From Phaeoceros laevis (Eukaryota > Anthocerotophyta > Anthocerotopsida > Notothyladales), in the NCBI GenBank assembly GCA_049999765.1, contig JBNGIQ010005411.1, positions 1 to 23,589 on the forward strand: 23,589 bases of DNA, in the 5' to 3' direction. Each line of letters begins with the position of its first letter. The stretch's first letter is position 1. Below the pieces are notes generated by a model that had not been told where the DNA came from, searched no databases, and saw only the letters and a program-made list of their open reading frames with translations. Position numbers and translations under genes: made by a program. This document shows, piece after piece, positions 8,786 through 17,402 of the stretch.

Positions 8786-9420
8786 TCCAGCTCACCCAGC
8801 AGCAACCAGGGGGACGCCATCCCACCGGAGGAACCACCGCCGCTTCTCAGAGCCGTGACAACCACAGCAGGCAGCTCGTTGCAACAGCGGCATATGGTTC
8901 GCCGGACCCTGGCTATCCTTTGCTAGTGAGACACTTCACGGCCAAACCGTCCCCGACTATTCGGACAACTCGGTTCCCCACCCGCCAGGAATGGGATATG
9001 ATGACCCAGAACCAAAATGGGGGCACTTCGGCGAGGGACCTTCGCCACCCCACCAAGCTACGTATTTACGGGCTACCGGAGCATAACCAGGAAGACATCT
9101 GCCCAGACAAGTTCCAGGACCAGATGGACTGGATTTCTGGGATGGCACAAGTCACTTCCACAGACCTCAACTCTGCTACCCGCACCCCTGTAAACCGTGA
9201 CCACTTCAAGGACAAAGATCCTTCCATTCTCTAGCCAGAAGTCACTCCAAGGCCAACCGTCCTTGATACCAACAGCTCTACGATACGGGATTGTTTTCTC
9301 AACGTCACGGAGCTTGTTTCTGCGGCCACTAGGGGGAAAGTGCAGATCGAACCAGTGTACATGTCTAGGTCCTGGGGCCAGCGTGGTGCGCCGAGACCTC
9401 GTCAGCGAGGTCGTCTCTAA

Positions 9421-10240
9421 GTAAGGGTATTGCTTTCCTTTCAACTTCTCGGTCACTTTTTCAGCATTTTTTCACTAATTATTATCACTTATGCACCACT
9501 TCTTCAGTAGTAATGTCACCGGGGCAAAACGATCCGCAATCAATGTTTGCAACCTTGTGGTTCCGATACCTTTTTGCAGATAATTCCTCCTGCTGAGGGC
9601 AAAGAACACGATAAGCGGTGTCCAGATCCACAGCTCTCCGGGGACCTTACTTCCACGAGCTCTTGTTTCGCGCAGTTAGTGGCTAAAATCACAAATTTTG
9701 AAGGGTAGAGCTAAGGAATAACCAGACAGTGATAGGCAGACTCACTTTCTTAGGTGCTTACTACCTTCATCTGGGAAACCCCTCTGGTCGTCCAGGTCAC
9801 ATTCCTGGCATAGGCATACCCTTTTTTGTTCTCAGACGATTCCTTCCCTTTCATTTTAATTCTAGGACGACCACTTCTACTATCGCAATATTTTGGAACT
9901 ACAAACACGGAAGAGATAAAGGCTCACCCCGTTCCATTACGTGTCCACGATGTAGAGTTTAATTGGCCTCCATGCTGAAACTCTTATCACTACAATTCCA
10001 TACTACTTCAATCCCCTAAATTCACTATTTCCACTATAAGTTAGGATCATGCACGAAAAACCCGCTTATCTGGGTAATCTAGGTTAGGGCAAACCGGGTG
10101 GCCAGGTCACTTCCCCCCCAATCCACCCCCAGTCCCCTACTTATAGGACAAAATGCTTGCCATACCCTATCTTGTTTCCCCTCCCCCATCGTTGCTTTAC
10201 CTGCTTTGCTCCTGGGCCAAATGGCGCACAAGACACACGG
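9421..10240. other. Gene-free stretch
   Basis: No supported gene, RNA or clear repeat. A 77-codon frame at 9729-9962 has no domain and low-complexity hydrophobic content; I treat it as chance. CTATAAG at about 10034 is TATA-like but not tied to a gene. Confidence 0.4.
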
Positions 10241-10829
10241 ATGGCTACGTTCAGAGGAGGATCACGCCCACATTATGGTGGAACGGTTGAGGATCAGGAG
10301 TCGGTTCCAGGCAATGGCAATGTTACCAATCGGTGGCCGCACGCTACCCCTGCCTCTCCAAGCGTCGCTCCAAACGACCCCACACCAACTTTTCAGAGCC
10401 ACTCCATAAACAAGTACCAACCCAATGCGAAGAATCAAGGGGGGAGAAGGACCGACCAGGCATTGGCTGATGTCACAGGCCCCCACCAACGCCAGTACAC
10501 AGAATGCACAACCGTCCCGGTCTGACGATCCCACCGAAATACTCTAGGAGGTCTCCTCGGTGCATAAGGCAAAGCGGCACCGATCCGGTGCCAAACCTGC
10601 TTTGGTCACCCTCAGCAACGCTTTGGTACATTGGCGTCGGATGAATCTCCCAATCATCACGAAGGGCTCGGTGGCCACCCGTTGTGCCCTCTCCAACATG
10701 CTTCGCCAGTTCCTAACGATCTACAACAAGGCAGCAGAGCAGACGTCCCTGGCCGAGGCAAGGACCACTTGCATCGAAACTCTCGATAGAGACGCTCTCA
10801 ACACCGACCAGTCATCGGCGTCAGAATAG
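10241..10829 (+). pseudogene. Unassigned hydrophilic frame pair, probably one frameshifted gene
   Basis: ATG 10241 opens 94 codons (MATFRGGSRPHYGG, Asn/Pro/Gln-rich) ending at 10525. An overlapping frame from about 10410 then continues, with a TAG at about 10545, into a basic then helical segment (PALVTLSNALVHWRRMNLPI, LSNMLRQFLTIYNKAAEQ) that ends at 10829. The order (disordered N-terminus, then amphipathic helices) is protein-like, and the change of frame near the first stop suggests one gene with an indel. I do not recognise the family. Confidence 0.25.
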
Positions 10830-10917
10830 GTTTTAGACTATCGTCAAAAGTCCCGTCTGTTAGAACTCAAGCTCCCCTTGTGAGGGTGAGTTATGCTAAG
10901 TGTGTTACTTAACATCA

Positions 10918-10926
10918 TATATAAAG
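10918..10926 (+). promoter_or_regulatory. TATA box (TATATAAAG) without an identified gene
   Basis: TATATAAAG is a strong match to the plant TATA box, in a local AT-rich context. No clear gene starts in the next 400 bases. It may serve the RNase H1-like locus at 12.1 kb if that has upstream exons, or be a relic. Confidence 0.3.
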
Positions 10927-11614
10927 AGAACTAGGGCACGGTTGCCCTAACCCCCCATTTTGACACCGTCTTGCATACCAGACAAACATCATCACCTTAG
11001 ATGATAACCCACTGTCTTTTTATAATTAAACGGTGTTCTTTGAATACAACACCAGGCCCCTCTACAATCGCGGCCACGGTGTCTTTTTGCACCTTCCCAG
11101 CTAACACTGGTATCTTTCACCCCCACTTCCTTTTTCGGCACAAGCTATACTCCCCTAACGATTCGGTTTGACATACGGGTCGGACAAATGGCACACCTCC
11201 ACTCACGACAACAAGCTTCAGCGTGATTAATTGTATCCTTCACTAGTGTCCCCATCCAGGACAGGACTCCGTATGATCAGTCCGTTCTTCATAACTCCCT
11301 AATAAATCTAGTGACGGTCCTCATACTTCTGGTGTCCTTCTCCGAACCTCAGCTACAAGGATGGCTCTCCCATACCTCAGTCCACCTCGCTCAGAGCCGC
11401 AATACTCCCAGAAGGTGGCCCCCCCCAGTAGACCACCATATCGTCGGCATAGAACAGGACTCTCACTTCTTCCTACATGTCACACACGGCAAAGACAAGG
11501 CTGTCAGCCCATAGGTAATCTCCCGCACTAAAGAACCCATTATCACATTGACGGTCAGGGCGGCAGGTTCTTACTTCAATCATACGATTTCGGTGGTAAG
11601 CTTCAGTTCTGCGA
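10927..11614 (+). other. Stretch with one small basic Pro-rich frame
   Basis: Mostly featureless. ATG 11361 opens 56 codons (MALPYLSPPRSEPQYSQK and PPSRPPYRRHRTG) to TAA 11529-11531. A possible splice donor (ATAG|GTAATC, about 11513) lies inside it, so it could be a first exon of something downstream. No direct support. Confidence 0.15.
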
Positions 11615-12101
11615 GTGATCCCGAGTACTTGCCGTGGCACAAACGATCAGCCATTGGTCTGGAGCCCCTCAGTTTGGACAACTCCATCAACAGTGGCAGT
11701 CATTACAGGGTCACTTGATACGTCCACAGCCATGCTATCCACCTCAGGAAGGGATAAACCAGTGGTGGCCACTTGTCAGGACTGCGAGCCCCAACCCACA
11801 AACGTAAATCACAGAGTACCCTCCACCCCTGCAATGGAATACTTAATAGCCGTCCAGGTCCCCACCCCCTCTCCTCCCAGGCCATGGCAACCAGAGGTTT
11901 GCGAACCAAGGGAGCGGTTACCCAAATCTCAAAATTCCTATCAGTACACACCGCTTTGGTATGGCCCTACCAACCTTAGGGCTCCAATGCCTAGGCATTC
12001 AGTTCAAAAGCTACTATCTCATGCCTCCCAAACAGAGCAACTCGCTCATTGGCAAAATCCCCTGGCCTCCCCCGCTCTCGCTCTTATGCTCTTTCCGACG
12101 A
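11615..12101 (+). other. Open frame upstream of the RNase H1-like locus, unassigned
   Basis: A 188-codon frame from ATG 11615 (to 12181) is Pro/Ser/Thr-rich with no known motif, and overlaps the HBD at 12120 in another frame. It could be the 5' part of the RNase H1-like gene displaced by an indel, since the other HBD locus also has a Pro-rich leader. Unproven. Confidence 0.2.
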
Positions 12102-13386
12102 ATGGGTTGGCGTCTCAAAAACCTTTGGGCGGTTGTGATGGGCCGTCATCCGGGATTATACAAGTCTTGGCCACAGGCTAAACTCGAAGTCCAAGGGTTT
12201 CCTAGCTGTGCGCACCAATCTTTCGACACGCCGGAGGAAGCCACTCATTGGACGGAGCTGCAACTGGGCAGAGGTCAGCGCCTCCCCTTGATTGAGGACA
12301 CATCCCCGGTGGCGTTGGATACTCCGTTTCTCCCAGTCCAACTCCGTTTTGCCGGATAAGCAGCACAGGGGCACGGCAAGGCCGGCGCCGCCGCAATGCT
12401 TCTTTCCATGGCAGGAGAAGTACTCAACACAGTACTAGTCGGTCTACCAAAATGTGGGGAACAAGAAGCAACGCTCAGGGCACTCATCGCTGGTCTAAAG
12501 TTGGCAATCCTCCATGATCATCATCACATCCTTGTTGAGACTCATATTTCTTCTCTGGTCTCGCAGGTAAACCCATGTATTTGCCTTTTTGGCTATGTTT
12601 TAACGATAAACTGTTGTTATCCTTACCCACTTGAAGGTTGTACGGCCCTGGTGCAGATGTTACACACAGGCTTGTATGCTAATAGTCACCCCTGCACCGG
12701 GAGGTGTGCAAGTTGCTCCCTCTCTTCGTTATCTGCAACTTTTCACATATTGGAGTGGCTACGAACCTATCCATTCAAGGGGCTGAAGAAGCACGGACCC
12801 GGCCGGCTGAATCGTTTACCTCGCTCTTCCCTTAGATAAGAATTCCCAAGCCTAGCAGTTTTCAGAAGACAACTGCATGAGCGTAGGCAGGAAGAGACTA
12901 AGAGAACATAGACCAAGCAAATTTTTAATTTTAAACCACACCTCTGTATGTTCAAAAGGAGGGTTTTTTACTAGATCACTTTTCTACGTCATCAGGGAAC
13001 AGGATGAACAAAGGGTACAAAACTGTTATGGCATTTTAGAGAATTCTTTTAACTATGTCACACACACCGAATCCTTCCGCAGATGGCCGACCCGCTGGGT
13101 TGAGCGATCCACGACTTCCTCTCCCCTCACCGGGATCTTGTCATAAGAAGGGTGGTTCATCTGACAGAACAGTCCCGTCCCTGAGGCACAACACAAATTG
13201 CTTTACCTGACCAGTGAAAGGATTCACTGGATAATGGCCTGCCGATCACACAAAGTTCTAGTATTGCTCTCGAGTAATCCATTTCGAAGCTTTTACCCCG
13301 GTATGGCATACACAGACATACGTCTCCAACACATTGCCCACACCCCCGGACAGAGTACGGAACGCTACAGTTCTGCTGTGCTTTAA
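12102..13386 (+). pseudogene. RNase H1-like pseudogene (HBD + RNase H), catalytic residues lost, probably one intron
   Basis: RNase H1 degrades the RNA strand of RNA/DNA hybrids. From MGWRLKN (12102) the frame enters a clear HBD (WAVVMGRHPGLYKSW, then SFDTPEEATHW; 12120-12263). Next comes the start of an RNase H domain: LRFAG, TAA at 12357-12359, then GHGKAGAAAMLLSMAGEVL and EATLRALIAGLKLA. The catalytic Asp of the usual FDG is Ala, and the Asp of the TDS motif is His (VETHISSLV); the Glu before the ALIAGL helix is kept. Coding similarity stops at CAG|GTAAAC (12566-12572), a good splice donor, and resumes at about 13222-13386 with MACRSHKVLVLLSSNPFRSF and IRLQHIAHTPGQSTERYS, matching the RNase H C-terminus, before TAA at 13384. 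The phases of the best donor and acceptor do not match, consistent with decay. It is dead as a nuclease. Confidence 0.7.
12120..12263 (+). other. Hybrid-binding domain (HBD / Cauli_VI fold), copy 2
   Basis: The pattern is complete: aromatic-hydrophobic start (LWAVVMG), GRHPGLY-x-SW, a charged helix (PQAKLEV), QGFPSCA, then SFDTPEEATHW. It is the better preserved of the two HBDs in the window. Confidence 0.85.
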
Positions 13387-14129
13387 GCCAGCTCGCCCTT
13401 CTCCCCTGGCTTAGTAATCTAATACCATGAACACAAAGAAACCCTTCTAGGCACGTTTTTTGGTGGACACCCCCTTCCAATATATAACCAACAGTTACAA
13501 CTTTTTCAGGTCCCATCAGTTATCATCTTAACTATATAAGCCAGCCACCTACGACGAACACAATTAGGACTAGGCTGCACACCTGCGGAGGGGGTCAGCC
13601 AGTTCCCTGCTAGTGGGCAAATTTTCTCTGAGAATCACCCCAGGCAGGCATATGAGATCCTGAGAATGGCCTCCTTCCAGTCTATGGTTTGCCGATCACA
13701 CAAATGGTTATCCAGGCAAAATTCTCCCAGGCAAACACATGAGAGCCGGAGAATAGCCTCCTCACCTGTCTACAAAGCCTGAATTCGTCCCAACATAGAA
13801 TACGCAGGATATCACCAACTAAAGACCCAAATTACAACCAATCCACCATCATTAAGAGCTCAGATGATCAGTGCCGGCTTGCTGAAAGTGGATAAATGGC
13901 CTCTTAATGAATCTGACCTATCTTACCATATATGTCCACATGCCATACCCAAAATACTATCGTATACATACCACATCACAGGAATACGGAACCACGATAG
14001 CCATAGACACTGTACAGTCACACCCACGCTCTGCTTCCTGTTCTCATTACATAGCACACTCAAAAATGATTCCTCAGCACGGTATAGTATCTAAGACCTT
14101 GAGTATCTTGCCAGGGAAGGCACAAAAGT
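13387..14129. other. Gene-free stretch with short repeats and a TATA box
   Basis: TATATAAG at 13533-13540 is a strong plant TATA match without a recognised gene. Two 37-base imperfect direct repeats lie at 13639-13675 and 13726-13762 (CCCAGGCA and ATGAGA shared). TGCCGATCACACAAA at 13690-13704 repeats 13240-13254 from the last RNase H exon exactly and in context reads MVCRSHK, so a fragment of that exon seems to have been copied here. Confidence 0.45.
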
Positions 14130-14867
14130 TTATCTGGTCTCCACGAAGTCTATAAATATCTGCCACTGCAGGTCGCGCAGCCGTGACTCTATCATTTTTA
14201 TGGAATTCACGCTCCCCCGCCGCACTTCTTCATGAGATCTCCTGATGCCTCCAAGCCTAGTACCACACAGGTTGTCACATTTGTGGGTCCCGTCTAGTAA
14301 ACTTTGAGCTCGGGGATCCATGGCTTTCCGTCCCAAGTCTACCCTTGCGTTGTCTGAAGGTGCCGCCTCTGGGGCTTGACGAGCCGACTCAATTTCCTCC
14401 CAATGCTGCTCCAGGATTTGGCAAAACCGCCAGAGTGAAACCTTCTGCCACTCCTGCCAACTGGGTGCGCTCCACCCTGTGGGCTTTTCCATATAGGAGA
14501 ACATCATTGTCCGTCCCCTTAGAGCATTCCATTCGAACTTCACTTTCCCGGTCTCCATCCCATCAAAGTCTTGTTGCCTTGCTCTGTCTAACAAATCCAA
14601 CAACGCTTCATATTGCCTCAGATTTAGGTCTCCCCGATGGAAGGTCCAGGTATGCAAGCTCAAATGAAACCTGCTCACTGAATGGTGACCACACTCTTCA
14701 CAAGCAGGCAGCTTCATCTGTGCACAGTACTGTGCCTTACGAGCCGCGGGGCGCAGGAACATCCATAAATCCCTCTCCACCAGCTGAAGACGACCAATAT
14801 CATGAGGTAGCAGGTGGGGTGCTAGGTCCTCCCAAACAGTGCGGCATACCATATACAACCTGGTCAT
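14130..14867 (-). CDS. F-box-like/C2H2 zinc-finger protein, uninterrupted family member (245 aa)
   Basis: This is the only family copy here with no stop or frameshift. I chose Met at 14867 because it aligns with Met1 of the 5767 copy and the first 77 residues then match without a gap; the frame is open upstream to 14993. Order: F-box-like helices (WEDLAPHLLPHDIGRLQLV, residues 12-30), a finger with all ligands (C56, C59, H72, H77; 14702-14637), the helix LRQYEALLDLLDRA, a Trp-rich part (PTGWSAPSWQEWQKVSLW), a charged helix (LEQHWEEIESARQ), then HKCDNLCG and a basic end. F-box proteins usually present targets to SCF ubiquitin ligases; here the finger could bind the target or nucleic acid. The F-box match is moderate and Skp1 binding is unproven. 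The start is weakly supported by context (AAGATGA). It lies head-to-head with the LINE 650 bases away. Confidence 0.65.
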   Translation of the reverse strand: MTRLYMVCRTVWEDLAPHLLPHDIGRLQLVERDLWMFLRPAARKAQYCAQMKLPACEECGHHSVSRFHLSLHTWTFHRGDLNLRQYEALLDLLDRARQQDFDGMETGKVKFEWNALRGRTMMFSYMEKPTGWSAPSWQEWQKVSLWRFCQILEQHWEEIESARQAPEAAPSDNARVDLGRKAMDPRAQSLLDGTHKCDNLCGTRLGGIRRSHEEVRRGSVNSIKMIESRLRDLQWQIFIDFVETR

Positions 14868-15515
14868 CTTCTGCACCTCTCTCAGCTTGCTATTGGTGGA
14901 CGACATTGATACGCCAGTTGTCGTTAAGACATATGGCCTTGGGAACTGCCCGCTTGGAATCCGGTGCTTCAGGGCAGGCTCTACAGTCACCATTATTCTT
15001 CTACTCGGGGTCAGTTAATAACCAGGTCACAAACCAGGTCCGTCTCGACCCGGGCGGTACTTGCCTTCTGTTTCTTTGACACGTAAGTTTGGCGAGTGAA
15101 CGGCTGGCAAACCAGGGACGTAAATACGAACGTTGAACCGATTCGGGACTACGGAAAATTTCTCTGGTGCCAACTAAACCCCGACCACTTTTATTTTCGG
15201 GAGTTCTCCTAGAAAAATACAATGGTAGAATTTGCCCTCTTAAAAATGAGGTTGCCTCCTTTTTTAGGTATTTGTCCCAAAGTTCAATAAGGGCCCCTTA
15301 TTTGCTCCCGTCCTCTATCTCGGCCAAGCCGGTACGGCCGGCAAGTCCTCGAAAGGATGTAGTAGTGCTAATCCTGCCCTGGCATGGCCGCCCAGGCCAC
15401 ACATAGAGTAAAGCCGAAGTGTGCCTACTCATTGCTGCCCGCTTATGGCACTCTTATTGGCTGTCCTTCTAATCACCCCCTCCAGTACGCCATCCGCGCC
15501 GGGGAGGTGTCCACC
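14868..15515. other. Gene-free stretch between the minus-strand F-box gene and the LINE
   Basis: It holds the upstream region of both neighbours. Frames on either strand show no recognisable content. A GC-rich near-palindrome (GCCGGTACGGCCGGC) lies at about 15329-15343. No target-site duplication or LINE 5' end could be fixed. It may include the LINE 5' UTR. Confidence 0.4.
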
Positions 15516-17402
15516 ATGCCGCAAACTAAGAGGCTGAAGGCCACTCCGCCAACCAGAGTGAATCCGGCTAGGGAAAGCAAGGCGGCCAGAATTGCCTATT
15601 GCGAGGACAATGCGCCCTGCCCCTCACCGGAGGTTCACCCGCGAGCCTTGCAAAGCGAGGAACCAATCATGTCAAACCAAGGCGTGGAACAGTCGGCACC
15701 CCCGCCACCCGTCAGGCCGGAGGATGAGCTCAATTTGATTGGAGAACATCAGATGGGCAGGAAATTGCGAGTCCGTTCACTTAATTCCCTGCACACCCCT
15801 TCCGAGGCTCCATTAGCTCTCACTCCCACGACTACGCAGCCCACCCTCACTCCAGAAGTCACTTCGGAAGTGCTCCTCCAGATGTATCTTCAGCTGCAGG
15901 CAGAAGCACTCAGACTAGCTTCGCAGATCAACCGTATGGACCAGGACCTTCAGTATCTGTTAAGCCAAGGTGCCTGTTTCATCTCTTCTATTGCAATGTT
16001 GCGTATTGTTTTTTAAAATCAACTGACCTCATCATCCGCCTGGCACTTCGCTATGGCCACAGCGCGAGACTCCCCCCAACCTGGACAGCATGCTCACCAG
16101 CGACTCGCTACACAGCTTAGGGAGATAGAGGAGCTCTCCACCATGAAGGGCCGGATTGATAATCGCCTTGCAGAAGCAACAAGCGCCTTGGCAGCTCCAC
16201 CAACAGCTAGGGAGCTTTTTCCCCCGCTCAGACCTCACCTGGCTCCGAGTCTCTCTAGCCAGAATTTGCAATGGAACCGGATGACAGCCCCTCCAAGAGG
16301 TCCGGGGTCCTAAGGCCCACAAAGTTGCCCAGGCTATGCACGACAACAGCCGAGCATACCTCACGACAATGGCTCGTTCAGTAGCCAACCTTCAAGTTGG
16401 GCAGGAGGTCTTCCTACTTTTCTACTGACGGGAGGAGATGGATGGCAGACTCCACAGTCTCAAAGGGCGGGAGCGGGATCAACTTTGCTTACAGCCAATA
16501 ATTGGCAGGGCAGCCAGCCACAACAGGAGGGTCAATCTAGGATGCGTCTGAACGGGAGCTCCCCGGGCCCTCTTTCTCAACCATTAGCTGGTTCCACAAG
16601 TCATCTATTGGACCTTCTCCCTGGCCCCCAGAGACCAGTGATCACCGAACATGAACCATATGAACGGGGCAAGCAAGGAAGGTTTGTTCCACATGTAAAT
16701 CAGGACAGCATCCCTATCCATCTGGGTGACGCTGACCCGTCGCCTTACCTTAACATTCGTATTTCCGGAGTCCCTGAGATGGAGGACGAAGATGATGACC
16801 GTTCCTTCATCTCCAAAAAGGTAGCTGATTGGTTATGGAAACACTTCCAGATCCCAGTCAACTTCTTCACTTGGATATGTAGATTACCTTACTACAAGCA
16901 GGCTTGCACCCCTCACCGCAAAGATTCCCAATTTTGTCCTCCAATGGTCAGACCTCGGGTGTTAGTCCTCAAGTGCCAGCGTAGCCAAGATAAGGCTCAC
17001 CTTCTCAAGTTGGCTCCATTTATCAAGGAACGAGCTCAGGGGTGGAAAATCCGGGACCAGGACTCCCAAACGAATACAAGTCCGGCAACAGCTTCACCAA
17101 TTCTCAATCGTGACACCAATGCCTCACCCAATGCTTCTCAGTACAGAGCACTCTGCTCCCCGGTCCGAGAGGAGAATTCCGAAGATCCGGACCAAGAGAA
17201 GATCAGCCCCTCCTTCTCACGGGAGGCGGAGGGCGCTCTATCGGGCCCCTCCAACTTGCAGGATATTGTGATCATCGCCTGTCCATTAAAGGCTTCTCAG
17301 AAGAGAAATTTGAGGCCCTTAACAACCTTGTCCCCCTCTAGGACATCATGGCTCTTTCCGAGACAGCTAAAACAGGGTATGCACCAATCTCAGACCCTCT
17401 AG
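15516..17402 (+). pseudogene. LINE ORF1: coiled coil plus RRM-like RNA-binding domain
   Basis: One frame runs from ATG 15516 (context CCACCATGC, better than the in-frame ATG at 15384) to TAG 17400, broken only by TAA at 16014-16016 and TAA at 16311-16313. The N-terminus is basic (MPQTKRLK) and Pro-rich. Amphipathic helices (LLQMYLQLQAEALRLASQ, then LREIEELSTMKGRIDNRL after the first stop) fit a coiled coil for trimer formation. The C-terminal half has IRISGVPE (from about 16755), an acidic loop, KKVADWLWKHF and RPRVLVLKC, as in L1-type ORF1 RRMs that bind element RNA. A GT-AG pair at 15970 and 16062 would excise 93 bases in frame and remove the first stop, but introns are not expected in a LINE. 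The last part overlaps the start of ORF2 in another frame. Confidence 0.75.

Larger units (their letters stand above)
8302..9420 (+). pseudogene. LINE ORF1-like remnant (RRM region) with Gln/Ser/Thr-rich N-terminal part, no ORF2
   Basis: One frame is open from about 8266 to TAA 9418-9420, except for stops at 8602-8604 and 9232-9234 and a few in 8605-8664. The C-terminal half aligns with ORF1 of the LINE at 16.7-17.0 kb: LRIYGLPE (from 9058) with IRISGVPE, an acidic stretch, then MDWISGM with ADWLWKH. After the TAG, RPTVLDTNSSTIRD matches RPRVLVLKCQRSQD. ORF1 RRM proteins bind element RNA in the LINE ribonucleoprotein. The N-terminal half holds a 345-base (115-codon) in-frame duplication. No endonuclease or reverse transcriptase follows, so this is either a truncated LINE or an ORF1-derived gene that then decayed. 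Confidence 0.5.

Noticed and set aside
9729-9962. 77-codon plus-strand frame
   Set aside because: No domain, no relation to neighbours, composition like random AT/GC-mixed DNA.
13157-13516. 119-codon minus-strand frame
   Set aside because: It covers the antisense of the RNase H C-terminal exon (IRLQHIAHTPGQSTER) and has no motif of its own.
14345-15079. 244-codon plus-strand frame
   Set aside because: It is mostly antisense to the minus-strand F-box/C2H2 gene, whose alignment with a paralogue shows which strand is coding.
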